Positions 16,501-25,153 are shown, numbered from the stretch's first letter. The stretch is DNA of 64,000 nucleotides from NCEH01 sp043195095 (GCF_043195095.1 NZ_JBAFWN010000006.1); one strand, 5' to 3'. Notes: generated from the letters alone by a model not told the origin. Translations and numbers: made by a program.

Positions 16501-17703
16501 ATGCGCCTTGGAGTGATCGCCGGGCTCGCAGCGACGTCGCTGCTTGCCCTCACCGCGGCCCAGGCCGCCGACGGCCCTGTCCGCATCGGCGTGCTGAACG
16601 ACCAGTCCGGGCTCTACAGCGAGTTCGGCGGCGTCGGCTCGGTTGAGGCCGCGAAGATGGCGGTCGAGGATTTCGGCGGCAAGGTGCTTGGACGGCCCAT
16701 CGAAATTCTCTCCGCCGACCATCAGAACAAGACCGACGTGGGCGCCGCCACCGCGCGCAAATGGTTCGACGAGGAGAATGTCCTCGCCATCGCCGATTTG
16801 ACCAATTCGGCGGTCGCGCTGGCGGTGCAGGGCATGGCCAAGGAGCGCGGCAGGATCACCCTCGCCTCCGGGCCCGCCACCACGCGCCTCACCAATGAGG
16901 ATTGCTCCCCCACCGGCTTCCACTGGCCATGGGATACTTATTCCCAAGCCGTGGGCACCGCCCGCGCAGTGCTGCAGGACGGCGGCAAGAGCTGGTATCT
17001 GGTGGTCGTCGACTATGCGTTCGGCCACCAGATGTCGGCCGACATCTCAAAGACCGTCACCGCCGGCGGCGGCACGGTGTTGGGCCAGGTGCGCTATCCC
17101 ACCGGGGCTGCGGACTTCTCCTCCTTCCTGCTGCAGGCGCAGGGCTCGAAGGCGCAGATCATCGGCCTCGCCAATGGCGGCATGGACACCATCAATTCTA
17201 TTAAGCAGGCCGCCGAATTCGGCATCACCGACGGCGGCCAGCGCCTGGTGGGTCTCGCCATCATGATCAGCGACGTCAACGCCCTCGGCCTCAAGGCCGC
17301 CAAGGGCCTGATCGCCACCACCGCCTATTATTGGGACCGCAACGACGCCAGCCGCGCCTTCGGCGCGCGCTACATGAAGAAAACCGGCCGCATGCCGGAC
17401 ATGATCCAGGCCGGCGTCTATTCCTCGGTGCTGCATTATCTCAAAGCCATGCAGGCGGCGAACAGCGACGACGGCAAAGTGGTCGCCGAGAAGATGCGCG
17501 AGATGCCGGTGAACGATTTCTTCGTCACAAACGGCAAGGTCCGCGCCGACGGCCGCATGGAGCACGACATGTATCTGATCCAGGTGAAGGATCCGAGCGA
17601 GTCCAAATACCCCTGGGATTATTACAAGATCCTGCGCACCATTCCCGCCGCCGAGGCCACCATGCCGCTGTCGGAAAGCAAGTGCCCGCTGGTCAAGAAG
17701 TAA
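16501..17703 (+). CDS. LivJ-type ABC substrate-binding protein (orphan)
   Basis: 400 residues: a Sec signal peptide (cleavage after AQA, about residue 22), then a type I periplasmic-binding fold of the branched-chain amino acid/amide group (VRIGVLNDQSGLYSEFGGVG). Preceded by a GGGAGGATGAACC ribosome site. No LivH/M/G/F permease or ATPase genes follow, so it must borrow a transporter encoded elsewhere or act as a receptor. Downstream on the same strand come a 3-hydroxyisobutyrate-type dehydrogenase, a quinone reductase and malonyl-CoA synthetase. The ligand may therefore be an organic acid or aromatic/amide compound (inference). Confidence 0.9.
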   Translation: MRLGVIAGLAATSLLALTAAQAADGPVRIGVLNDQSGLYSEFGGVGSVEAAKMAVEDFGGKVLGRPIEILSADHQNKTDVGAATARKWFDEENVLAIADLTNSAVALAVQGMAKERGRITLASGPATTRLTNEDCSPTGFHWPWDTYSQAVGTARAVLQDGGKSWYLVVVDYAFGHQMSADISKTVTAGGGTVLGQVRYPTGAADFSSFLLQAQGSKAQIIGLANGGMDTINSIKQAAEFGITDGGQRLVGLAIMISDVNALGLKAAKGLIATTAYYWDRNDASRAFGARYMKKTGRMPDMIQAGVYSSVLHYLKAMQAANSDDGKVVAEKMREMPVNDFFVTNGKVRADGRMEHDMYLIQVKDPSESKYPWDYYKILRTIPAAEATMPLSESKCPLVKK

Positions 17704-17717
17704 GCATTTGCCACACT

Positions 17718-17830
17718 GTCATGGCCGGGCATGTCCCGGCCATCGACGTCCGGCGGCATGAAAGCCTGTCCGGGGCGACATAAGCGCAACCGCGTGGATG
17801 CCCGGCACGAGGCGGGCCTGAGTGGCAGGC
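17718..17830. repeat. Dispersed intergenic palindromic repeat, copy A
   Basis: Begins GTCATGGCCGGGCATGTCCC and continues to a second half with CGCGTGGATGCCCGGCACGA, the reverse-oriented counterpart of the first. Same plan as copies at 21424 and 61558: two inverted GC-rich arms with GTCATG at the outer end and a short variable middle. This copy's right arm is the most decayed. It lies inside a same-strand gene series and may attenuate or stabilise the transcript. Confidence 0.65.
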
Positions 17831-17889
17831 AAGAACGGCAGAAAGAACATGCGGCCGCGCAGCCGCAAACACGCTCTAGGGGAGTTGAA

Positions 17890-18798
17890 ATGCCAAACGT
17901 CACCTTCATCGGGCTCGGCAATATGGGCCGGCCCATGAGCGCAAACCTCATCAAGGCCGGCCATGCCGTCACCGGCTTCGATCTCTCGCAGGTCGCCCGT
18001 GACGCGCTGGTCGCGGCGGGCGGGCGCGCCGCCGGTAGCCTCGCGGAAGCGGTGGCCGGCGCCGACGCCATCGTCACCATGGTGCCCACGGGCAAGCATG
18101 TGCGCGCGGTCTACGAGGGGCCGGACGGCATCCTCGCCACCGCCCCCAAGGGGGCGATCCTGATCGACAGTTCCACCATCGATGTGGACAGCGCGCGCGC
18201 GGTCGGCGCGGCAGCCGCAGCCGCCGGATTCGAGATGGTGGATGCCCCGGTTTCCGGCGCGGTGCCGGCGGCGGAGGCCGGCCGGCTCACCTTCATGGTG
18301 GGCGGCACCAAGGCCGCCTATGCCCGTGCCCTGCCGATCCTGGAAGGCATGGGCGCCAATTTCTTCCATGTGGGGGATTCCGGCCTCGGGCAGGCGCTGA
18401 AGATCTGCAACAATATGATGTCCGGCATGACCATGGTGGCCATCAGCGAGGTGTTCACGCTGGCCGAGAAGCTCGGGCTCGACAATCAGATCGTCTATGA
18501 CGTGATCACCAAGTCGTCGGGCAATTGCTGGGCGCTGCAATCCTATTGCCCGGTGCCCGGCCCGGTGCCGACCTCACCGGCCAATCGCGATTATGCGCCC
18601 GGCTTCACCGCCGCCATGATGCTGAAGGACATGCGCCTCTCCCAGCAGGCGGCGGGCGCGGGGGGCGCGGCGACACCGCTTGCCGGCGCTTCCGCCGCCA
18701 TCTACCAGATGGTGGTGGCCGCCGGCTATGGCGACCGCGACTTCAGCTGCGTGTTCAACCTGCTGTCGGGCCGCATGGCGGCACCGCAGAAGAGCTGA
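17890..18798 (+). CDS. 3-hydroxyisobutyrate dehydrogenase-type oxidoreductase
   Basis: 302 residues of the beta-hydroxyacid dehydrogenase family (MmsB/GarR/tartronate semialdehyde reductase). It has FIGLGNMGRPMSANL at the N-terminus, DAPVSGAVPAAEAGRLTFMV near 122 and the catalytic-Lys segment GLGQALKICNNM near 167. The reaction is NAD-dependent oxidation of a 3-hydroxy acid such as 3-hydroxyisobutyrate. Start at the ATG after GGGGAG; the longer upstream frame runs through the repeat element and is not coding-like. Followed after 59 bp by a quinone reductase gene. Confidence 0.88.
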   Translation: MPNVTFIGLGNMGRPMSANLIKAGHAVTGFDLSQVARDALVAAGGRAAGSLAEAVAGADAIVTMVPTGKHVRAVYEGPDGILATAPKGAILIDSSTIDVDSARAVGAAAAAAGFEMVDAPVSGAVPAAEAGRLTFMVGGTKAAYARALPILEGMGANFFHVGDSGLGQALKICNNMMSGMTMVAISEVFTLAEKLGLDNQIVYDVITKSSGNCWALQSYCPVPGPVPTSPANRDYAPGFTAAMMLKDMRLSQQAAGAGGAATPLAGASAAIYQMVVAAGYGDRDFSCVFNLLSGRMAAPQKS

Positions 18799-18857
18799 CC
18801 CAAGCCGCCGCATCCCGCGCGGATGCGGCGTTTCCGCCCCAACCGGAGCCCGGCGAG

Positions 18858-19838
18858 ATGAACAAGGCGATCCGCGTCCACGAGGCCGGCGGCCCCGACG
18901 TGCTGAAGCTGGAAGATGTGGCGCTTCCCGCGCCCGGCGCCGGCGAGGTGCTGCTGCGGCACACCGCCATCGGCGTCAATCTGGTGGACACCTACCACCG
19001 CTCCGTCACCTCCGGCCAATATCTCATCCCCCGCCCCGCCACCTTGGGCGTGGAGGCGGCGGGCATCGTCGAAGAGGTGGGTCCCGGCGTGAGCGACCTC
19101 GCGGTGGGCGACCGCGTGGCCTATTGGAACGTGCTCGGCGCCTATGCGGAGCGGCGCATCCTCCCCGCCTGGCGGGCGCTGAAAATCCCCGACGGCATCG
19201 ACGACACGACCGCCGCCGCGGCCTTGCTGAAGGGCGCGACCGCCTTCTATCTCATCCACCGCATCTATCCCGTGAAGGCCGGCGACACGATCCTGGTGCA
19301 TGCCGCCGCCGGCGGAGTCGGGCGCTTCCTGTGCCAATGGGCGACCCATCTCGGCGCGCAGGTCATCGGCACCGTGGGTTCCGCCACGAAAGCGCAGATC
19401 GCCCGCGCCTCCGGCTGCGCCCATGTGGTGGTAAGCGGCGAACAGGATTTCGTCGCCGAGGCCCGCGCCTTCACCGGGGGTGTGGGGGTGAACGCGGTGT
19501 TCGATTCCATCGGCCGCGACACCTTCGCCCGATCCCTCGATGCGCTGCGGCCGCTCGGCATGATGGTGAATTTCGGCCAGGCGAGCGGCCCGGTGCCGCC
19601 GCTCGATATCAGCGTGCTCGCGCAGAAGGGTTCGCTGTTCCTCGCCAAGCCCACGCTCGCCACCTTCGTGACCGATCGCGAAAGCATTCTCACCCTGGCG
19701 CAGGGCGTGTTCGGGGCCTTGCTCAGCGGGGCAATCACGGTTGAAATCGGGCTGAGCGCGCCCCTCGCGGAGGCCGCGCGGGTGCATCGCGAACTGGAGG
19801 CGCGGCGCACCACCGGCTCCATCGTGCTCGTGCCGTGA
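18858..19838 (+). CDS. NADPH:quinone oxidoreductase (QorA-like, zeta-crystallin type MDR)
   Basis: 326 residues of the zinc-free medium-chain dehydrogenase/reductase branch. It has MNKAIRVHEAGGPDVLKLED at the start, GVEAAGIVEEVGPGV near 62, and the NADPH-binding segment VHAAAGGVGRFLCQWA near 147. It reduces quinones or enones using NADPH in the cytosol. The stop codon is followed within 10 bp by malonyl-CoA synthetase (or overlaps its possible GTG start), so the two are one transcript. Confidence 0.9.
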   Translation: MNKAIRVHEAGGPDVLKLEDVALPAPGAGEVLLRHTAIGVNLVDTYHRSVTSGQYLIPRPATLGVEAAGIVEEVGPGVSDLAVGDRVAYWNVLGAYAERRILPAWRALKIPDGIDDTTAAAALLKGATAFYLIHRIYPVKAGDTILVHAAAGGVGRFLCQWATHLGAQVIGTVGSATKAQIARASGCAHVVVSGEQDFVAEARAFTGGVGVNAVFDSIGRDTFARSLDALRPLGMMVNFGQASGPVPPLDISVLAQKGSLFLAKPTLATFVTDRESILTLAQGVFGALLSGAITVEIGLSAPLAEAARVHRELEARRTTGSIVLVP

Positions 19839-19846
19839 GCGCTACG

Positions 19847-21373
19847 ATGTCGGCCAATCTCTACGATGTCCTCTTCCCCGCCTCGCTCCCCGGCACGGCG
19901 ACCGCATTGACCATCGGCGAAAGCGATGTCTGGACCCGCGCGCGGCTCGCCGACACCGCCGGGCGCATCGCAGCGGTGCTGCGCGCGGCCGGGGTCGTCC
20001 CAGGCGACCGGGTGGCCGCGCAGGTGGAGAAGAGCGGCGCGGCGGTGGCGCTCTATCTCGCCTGCCTGAAGTCGGGGGCAATCTATCTGCCGCTCAACAC
20101 GGCTTATACGCCGCATGAGATGGCGGCCTTCCTCGGTGATGCTGCGCCCACGGTGTTCGTCGGCCAGCCCCACGCCATGGCCGCGCTCGCGCCCCATCTG
20201 CCGATGGCGTGCGCGTGCTTCACGCTCGATGCGGCGGGCGGCGGCAGCCTGAGCGATGCGGCGGAGGCGCAATTTCCCCTGATCGAAAGCGTGCCGCGCG
20301 GGCGCGAGGATCTCGCCGCCATCCTCTACACCTCCGGCACAACGGGCCGCGCCAAGGGCGCCCTGATCACCCATGGCAATCTCATCCATGCCGCCGAAGC
20401 GCTCAATGCCCTATGGGGCATCACGGGCGACGACGTACTGCTGCATGCGCTGCCGGTGTTCCACGCCCACGGCCTGTTCATCGCCATCAATTGCGCGCTC
20501 GCCGCCGGCGCGCCCATGTGGTTCCTGCCGAAATTCGCCGTCGACCCGGTGATCGACCTTTTGCCGCGCGCCACTCTCTTCATGGGCGTGCCGACGCTCT
20601 ACACGCGCCTGCTGGCCGATCCCCGGCTGACGCGCGATCTCTGCGGGCACATGCGCCTGTTCACCAGCGGCTCGGCGCCGCTCTCGGGCGCCACCTTCGA
20701 TGCGTTCCGCGACCGCACCGGCCACGCCATTCTGGAGCGCTACGGCACCACGGAAACCGCGATCATCTCCTCCAACCCGCTGATCGGCGACCGCATCCAG
20801 GGCACGGTCGGCTATGCCATGCCGGGCGTGGAGGTGCGCATCTTCGGCGAGGCGGGCGAAGAGATACCCCGCGGCGAAGTGGGCGAAGTGGTGCTGCGGG
20901 GCCCCAACGTGTTCGCCGGCTATTGGCGCTTGCCCGAGGAGAGCACCGAGGCCTTCACCGCGGACGGCTTCTTCCGCACCGGCGATCTCGCGCGCATGGA
21001 CGAAGACGGCCGCATCACCATCGTCGGGCGGTCGAAGGACCTCATCATCTCCGGCGGTTACAATGTCTATCCGCGCGAGGTGGAAGCCGCCCTCGCCCGG
21101 CTCGACGGGGTGGCGGATTGCGCGGTCATCGGCGTGCCCCATCCCGATTTTGGCGAGGGGGTGATCGCCATCGTGGAGCGCAAGCCCGGCCTCCCGGCGC
21201 CGGAGCCGGCGGTGCTGTTGGCGGGCCTCTCCGCCGATCTCGCGCGCTACAAATTGCCGAAGCACGTCATCGTGCAGGACGCCCTGCCGCGCAACGCCAT
21301 GGGCAAGGTGCAGAAGACCGAGCTGCGCCGGATCCATGCCGAGATCTTCCGCGACGGCGACGACGCAGGCTGA
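19847..21373 (+). CDS. matB: Malonyl-CoA synthetase
   Basis: 508 residues of the acyl-adenylate (ANL) family. Motifs: ILYTSGTTGRAKGALITHGN near 164, ERYGTTETAI near 299, GRSKDLIISGGYNVYPREVE near 396, and the C-terminal catalytic Lys in LPRNAMGKVQKTELR. Overall it looks like MatB, which activates malonate (or methylmalonate) to the CoA ester. Start taken at ATG 19847 (MSANLYDVLFP, as MatB proteins begin); an in-frame GTG at 19835 overlapping the quinone reductase stop is the alternative. Lies at the end of the LivJ-like/MmsB-like/Qor series and is convergent with the carboxypeptidase gene. Confidence 0.85.
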   Translation: MSANLYDVLFPASLPGTATALTIGESDVWTRARLADTAGRIAAVLRAAGVVPGDRVAAQVEKSGAAVALYLACLKSGAIYLPLNTAYTPHEMAAFLGDAAPTVFVGQPHAMAALAPHLPMACACFTLDAAGGGSLSDAAEAQFPLIESVPRGREDLAAILYTSGTTGRAKGALITHGNLIHAAEALNALWGITGDDVLLHALPVFHAHGLFIAINCALAAGAPMWFLPKFAVDPVIDLLPRATLFMGVPTLYTRLLADPRLTRDLCGHMRLFTSGSAPLSGATFDAFRDRTGHAILERYGTTETAIISSNPLIGDRIQGTVGYAMPGVEVRIFGEAGEEIPRGEVGEVVLRGPNVFAGYWRLPEESTEAFTADGFFRTGDLARMDEDGRITIVGRSKDLIISGGYNVYPREVEAALARLDGVADCAVIGVPHPDFGEGVIAIVERKPGLPAPEPAVLLAGLSADLARYKLPKHVIVQDALPRNAMGKVQKTELRRIHAEIFRDGDDAG

Positions 21374-21423
21374 TCCTGTTCGTTCTGCGCCCGGCCTGAC
21401 CGGTCCCTCACGCGTGCTTTTTT

Positions 21424-21548
21424 GTCATGGCGGGGCTCGTCCTGGCCGGGCTCGTCCCGGCCATCCACGCCGGCCCGACCGCGCGGACCTTGAAAAGCCG
21501 GCGCCAGCGGCACCGCGTGGATGCACGGGACAAGCCCGTGCATGACGG
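21424..21548. repeat. Dispersed intergenic palindromic repeat, copy B
   Basis: Starts GTCATGGCGGGGCTCGTCC and ends GACAAGCCCGTGCATGACGG. The inner halves GGCCATCCACG and CACCGCGTGGATG are inverted. It folds as a long imperfect hairpin between two convergent genes (matB and the M32 peptidase). It is the best-preserved of three copies in the window and may serve as a transcript end for both genes. Confidence 0.75.
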
Positions 21549-21616
21549 CGCTGTGATGGAATCGCCCCGGACCAGGAATGGCGATGGCGCTCGCGCTTTC
21601 GTCCAGACGCCGCGCT

Positions 21617-23110
21617 CTACCCCTCGCTGGCGTAGCGGCGGATGAGATGGGCCTTGAAGACCGCGGCATCCAGCGGCCGGCCGGTGGCGCGGGTGAGCAG
21701 CTCGTCGGTCTCGTAGAGCGAGCCCTGGCTGTGGATGTTCGCCCGCAGCCACGCCACCAGAGGGGCGAAATCGCCTGTGCCGATGCCCGGCAGAATATCC
21801 CCGTCGGACTTGCAGGCAGCGTCGAACACCTGCGCCGCCGTCATGGCGCCGAGCGTATAGGTGGGGAAATAACCCCAGCCGCCGCTCGGCCAATGGATAT
21901 CCTGCAGGCAGCCCAGGCGATCATCCGGCGGGGTCACGCCAAGCAGCTCCTGCATGCCCGCGTTCCAGGCGGCGGGCAATTCGGACAAGGGCATGGTGTC
22001 GGCGATCAGCGCCTTTTCCAGGCGATAGCGCAGGATGACATGGGCGGGATAGGTGACCTCGTCCGCATCGACGCGGATGAAGCCGCGCTCGACCCGGGTA
22101 TAGCGCCGCCACAGCGCATCCGCCTCCCAGCCCGGCCCGCTGCCGCCGAAGGTCTCGCGCATGATCGGGGCGGCATAGCGGATGAATTCGCGCGAGCGGC
22201 AGGCCTGCATCTCCATCAGCAGCGACTGGCTCTCGTGCACGCTCATGCCGCGCGCCATGGACACCGGTTGGGAGAGATAGGCCTGCGGGCGGCCCTGCTC
22301 GTAGAGCGCATGGCCGGTCTCGTGCATCACGCCCATGAGGGCGCTCGTGAAATCGGCCTCGTTGTAGCGGGTGGTGATGCGCACGTCATTGTCGGCGCCG
22401 CCACAGAAGGGATGGGTAGAGACATCGAGCCGGCCGCGCTCGAAATCGAATCCCACCACGCCCATCATGCGGATGCCCAGCGCGCGCTGCGCCTCCACCG
22501 CGAACGGCCCTTCCAGCATGCGGTCGGCGGGCCGGCGGGCCTGGATCGCCAGCACATCCTCGGTGAAGCCGGGCAGGAAGTCGGCGAGATCGTCGAACAG
22601 GGCGTCGATGCGCGCGGAATGGCCGCCGGGCTCGTAATCATTCAGCAACGCGTCATAGGCGGACAGGCCGAGCTTTTCGCCCTTGGCGCGGCCGATCTCG
22701 CGCTGGAGCTTCAGCACTTCGGAGAGATAGGGCAGAAGCGCCTTGAAATCGGCATCCGCGCGCGCCTGGCGCCAGGCCATCTCGCAGGCCGAGATCGCCT
22801 TGCTGGAGGCTTCCACCAGATCCGGCGGCAGCGCGGTTTCCACGGTCCAGATGCGGCGGATCTCCCGCAGGTTCGCCCGCTCCCAGGCGCCGAGGGCGTT
22901 GTCTTCCTCGGCGCCATCGAGCCAGTCGCCGATGCGCGCGTCGGTCACCATGCCGTGGCGCAGCACCTGCAGCAGCGCCATGCTCTCGGCGCGGGTGGCC
23001 GAGGCGCCCTTCGGCATCATGGCCGAGGTGTCCCATTGCAGGATGCCGACGGCGTTGGACAAGGCGGAGATGCGATCGAAATGGGCGGAGAGATCGGAAT
23101 AGGCGGTCAT
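21617..23110 (-). CDS. Carboxypeptidase Taq (M32 metallopeptidase)
   Basis: 497 residues, normal M32 length, a mostly helical cytosolic zinc carboxypeptidase with broad specificity. The active-site HETGH is at residues 263-267, within GVMHETGHALYEQGR. The family motifs DVRITTRYNEADF just before it and MSVHESQSLL and YPAHVILRYRLEKAL after it are present. Start at the ATG giving MTAYSDLSAHF with GAGGAAACC upstream; open frame extends further but overlaps the divergent flavin reductase gene. Stands alone, divergent from flavin reductase and convergent with matB across repeat B. Confidence 0.95.
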   Translation of the reverse strand: MTAYSDLSAHFDRISALSNAVGILQWDTSAMMPKGASATRAESMALLQVLRHGMVTDARIGDWLDGAEEDNALGAWERANLREIRRIWTVETALPPDLVEASSKAISACEMAWRQARADADFKALLPYLSEVLKLQREIGRAKGEKLGLSAYDALLNDYEPGGHSARIDALFDDLADFLPGFTEDVLAIQARRPADRMLEGPFAVEAQRALGIRMMGVVGFDFERGRLDVSTHPFCGGADNDVRITTRYNEADFTSALMGVMHETGHALYEQGRPQAYLSQPVSMARGMSVHESQSLLMEMQACRSREFIRYAAPIMRETFGGSGPGWEADALWRRYTRVERGFIRVDADEVTYPAHVILRYRLEKALIADTMPLSELPAAWNAGMQELLGVTPPDDRLGCLQDIHWPSGGWGYFPTYTLGAMTAAQVFDAACKSDGDILPGIGTGDFAPLVAWLRANIHSQGSLYETDELLTRATGRPLDAAVFKAHLIRRYASEG

Positions 23111-23257
23111 CACGGTTTCCTCGGCCGCGCACGTCCGCGCGCGCCGCACCGTGATAGCCGAGTTTTGCGCCGATCTCGACCGGGACCGTGCCGCGCCTCC
23201 CGCCTTGCGGCGCCGGAGCGCCGACGCCATCTGAACGGCGTCGAACCGAGCCTCGCC

Positions 23258-23806
23258 ATGAATGCCCATTCCAATGCCCATTCCAATGCCCATTCCGATT
23301 CCAAGCCCGGTGCCGCAGCGGACGAAGGCGCGCTCGCCTATCGCGCCGCCATGCGCAAACTCACCGGCGCCGCGAGCATCCTTACCGTCGGCGAGGGGGA
23401 GAGCCGGAACGGCCTCACCACCACCTCCGTCTCCTCGCTCAGCGTGGATCCGCCGACCCTGATCGTGTGCGTGAACAAGGCCGCCTCGGCGCGGTCCGAA
23501 CTCCTCCGCCGGGGCTGCTTCGCCATCAATGTCCTGCGCCCACACCACCAGTTCCTCGCCGAGCAATTCGCCGGCAAGGGCGGCGTGAAGGGGGCCGCAC
23601 GCTATGAGGGGGCGAGCTGGACCCGGCTTGCGACCGGCGCCCCGGTGCTGGCGGATGCCCTCGCCGCGTTCGATTGCGAGCTGGAGGACGCGATCGAGCG
23701 CCATTCCCATCTGATCCTGCTCGGCCGGGTGATGCGCGCCCGCGTCACGGAGGACGCTGCCCCGCTCGCCTATTGGGCCGGCGACTACCGCACCCTCGCC
23801 CTGTGA
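23258..23806 (+). CDS. Flavin reductase domain protein
   Basis: 182 residues of the flavin reductase-like (FMN-binding split-barrel) family, which supplies reduced FMN to two-component monooxygenases. The motif GLTTTSVSSLSVDPPTLIVCVNK is split here as GLTTTSVSSLSVDPP then TLIVCVNK, near residues 50-72, with CFAINVL near 88. The first 14 residues are a low-complexity NAHS repeat encoded by a 12-bp tandem repeat, so the native start could be further in, for example at MRKLTGAAS. No partner monooxygenase gene adjoins. Divergent from the M32 peptidase gene. Confidence 0.85.
   Translation: MNAHSNAHSNAHSDSKPGAAADEGALAYRAAMRKLTGAASILTVGEGESRNGLTTTSVSSLSVDPPTLIVCVNKAASARSELLRRGCFAINVLRPHHQFLAEQFAGKGGVKGAARYEGASWTRLATGAPVLADALAAFDCELEDAIERHSHLILLGRVMRARVTEDAAPLAYWAGDYRTLAL
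23261..23296. repeat. Three perfect 12-bp tandem repeats
   Basis: AATGCCCATTCC repeated three times without mismatch, followed by a truncated GATTCC. In the reading frame it encodes Asn-Ala-His-Ser three times at the very N-terminus of the flavin reductase. A 12-bp period keeps frame, so copy number can change by slippage without frameshift. Confidence 0.95.
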
Positions 23807-23848
23807 GCGTCCCGCTTGAGGAGGCGCTGCGGATTGATTTTTTCATTG

Positions 23849-23879
23849 CCCTTGTGTTTTCCCGACAAGGGTCTATATT
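23849..23879 (+). promoter_or_regulatory. Probable csp promoter overlapping a hairpin
   Basis: CTTGTG (23851-23856), 16 bp, then CTATAT (23873-23878) resembles the alphaproteobacterial housekeeping promoter CTTGAC-N17-CTATAT. It would give a leader of roughly 145 nt before the cold-shock gene, in line with long cspA-type leaders. A perfect 7-bp inverted repeat CCCTTGT/ACAAGGG (23849-23855/23865-23871) overlaps the -35 and spacer. The repeat could instead be the end of the flavin reductase transcript. Confidence 0.45.
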
Positions 23880-24028
23880 CAGCTCGTCGATAGACAGCCA
23901 GATGACTTGGCTTTGCGCCGATTAAATTCCGCGCCGAACTAAAACTCTTCTTGCCTGAAAATGCGATTTCGACAGCACGCGACCTTTGGCGCGGGCCAGC
24001 AACACTATGTTTATGAAGAGGGATTCCC

Positions 24029-24241
24029 ATGTCTACGGGAACCGTGAAGTGGTTTAACGCTCAAAAGGGCTTCGGATTCATCGCGCCCGACGATGGCGGC
24101 AGCGATGCCTTCGTGCATATCAGCGCCGTCGAGCGCTCGGGTCTCGGCGACCTTCAGGAAGGCCAGAAGGTCGGCTTCGAGCTCGTCCCCGACCGCAAGA
24201 GCGGCAAGATGTCCGCCGACAAGCTCACCATTCTGGACTGA
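24029..24241 (+). CDS. Cold-shock domain protein
   Basis: 70 residues, a single CSD OB-fold of CspA type: nucleic-acid binding RNP1 KGFGFI (residues 13-18) and RNP2 DAFVHIS (26-32), beginning STGTVKWFN. Acts as an RNA chaperone/antiterminator. Preceded by AGAGGGA and by a long untranslated leader. A good intrinsic terminator lies about 140 bp downstream. The csp number or letter cannot be assigned. Confidence 0.97.
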   Translation: MSTGTVKWFNAQKGFGFIAPDDGGSDAFVHISAVERSGLGDLQEGQKVGFELVPDRKSGKMSADKLTILD

Positions 24242-24377
24242 TTGCAGCGTGGCCTGGCGCGGTTCTGCCCGCCGGCCGACGTTTCGCGGATGAGAAGACG
24301 CCGACCACGGATGTACTGGCGGCTCTTCGTTTCTTCCGCGACCGCATGATGCCTGAAAAGGCGCTCCGCGCCTGAGG

Positions 24378-24415
24378 GCCCCGCACCTTATCCAAGGTCG
24401 CGGGGCTTTTTTTTT
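24378..24415 (+). terminator. Intrinsic terminator downstream of csp
   Basis: Stem GCCCCGCACCTT against AAGGTCGCGGGGC (one bulged G) with a 4-nt loop, followed directly by nine T residues. This is the clearest rho-independent terminator in the window, and it separates csp from the small basic-protein gene. Confidence 0.9.
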
Positions 24416-24451
24416 GCTCCGACACGCGTATTGAAAACGCAGGAGACCCCC

Positions 24452-24589
24452 ATGGCCAAGTCCCAGAAACGCAGCAGCCGGGAAGTCCGCAAGCCCAAGG
24501 CCGTGAAAGTCGCCGCCCCGGCCGCGACCGGCAGCCTGATGACGAAGGGCCTGCTGACCCCCGTCACCATGCCGAAGAAAAAGGGCTGA
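24452..24589 (+). CDS. Small basic conserved-type protein, 45 residues
   Basis: ATG with AGGAGACCCCC just upstream encodes 45 residues: MAKSQKRSSREVRKPKAVK, an Ala/Leu/Val-rich middle, and a C-terminus PKKKG. Net charge is strongly positive, with no membrane segment. Short Lys/Arg-rich proteins starting MAK..R(S/N)R(E)..KPK recur in Rhizobiales genomes (family recollection), and no function is known to me. It follows the csp terminator, so it should have its own promoter. It could bind nucleic acid or ribosomes, which is speculation. Confidence 0.7.
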   Translation: MAKSQKRSSREVRKPKAVKVAAPAATGSLMTKGLLTPVTMPKKKG

Positions 24590-24625
24590 CGCCGCTCCGT
24601 GTTGACGGCCGGCTCGCCGGCGACG

Positions 24626-25153
24626 TCACGCCGCCGGCGTCACCTCGAACAAGCAGAAATCGTGCCCCTCGGCGGCGCACTGCACCTCGCGGGATGCGAG
24701 CGTGCGGGGCGCGCCCTGCTGTTCGCACACGAATTCCAACGCGCCGGCCAGCCAGGGCGCGAACATGTAGCAGAGCTTGCGCCCCGCCCCACGCGTCGCG
24801 TCCGTGACGAACGAGGAATGGTCGAGCCGGATGGTCGCCGTGCCCGCCTTCGGATCGATGGCGAGGATGGAGAACTGCCCCCATCCGCGCTGCGAGAGGC
24901 GCTTCATGTAGTGGGCGAACACGTCCACCCCTTCCAGGCCGTAGACCTCGCTCTGCTTCTTGCACCACACATAGGCCGAGGTGTGCCCGGCCGGCGCCAG
25001 CGCCGCATCGAACGCCTCCGCCCCCAGCGCCGCTTCGATGGCGAAGTGGTTGTTGTTGTAGAAATGCTGGGGCACCAGGATCATGGGCATCTGGTCCACG
25101 AACCAGCGCCCGGTGTCCGCGTCCACCTCGATGTCGATTTCCGGCTTGGCCAT
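24626..25153 (-). CDS. DUF5943/V4R-like protein (PA5397 type)
   Basis: 175 residues with no signal or membrane segment. The C-terminal EVQCAAEGHDFCLFEV resembles the cysteine-containing end of V4R-like small-molecule domains. I recognise it as like PA5397, which in Pseudomonas lies between the PA5396 dipeptidase-like gene and dgcA. Here its neighbour is the PA5396-like gene too (56 bp upstream, same strand), but the dgcAB genes are 24 kb away. It probably helps N-methylated amine metabolism or its transporter; no biochemical role is known to me. Last gene of the minus-strand ABC operon. Confidence 0.65.
   Translation of the reverse strand: MAKPEIDIEVDADTGRWFVDQMPMILVPQHFYNNNHFAIEAALGAEAFDAALAPAGHTSAYVWCKKQSEVYGLEGVDVFAHYMKRLSQRGWGQFSILAIDPKAGTATIRLDHSSFVTDATRGAGRKLCYMFAPWLAGALEFVCEQQGAPRTLASREVQCAAEGHDFCLFEVTPAA

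Noticed and set aside
23849..23871. Intrinsic terminator for the flavin reductase gene
   Set aside because: The 7-bp hairpin is perfect but is followed by TCTATATTC rather than a T-run, so it was kept only as a hairpin overlapping a probable promoter.
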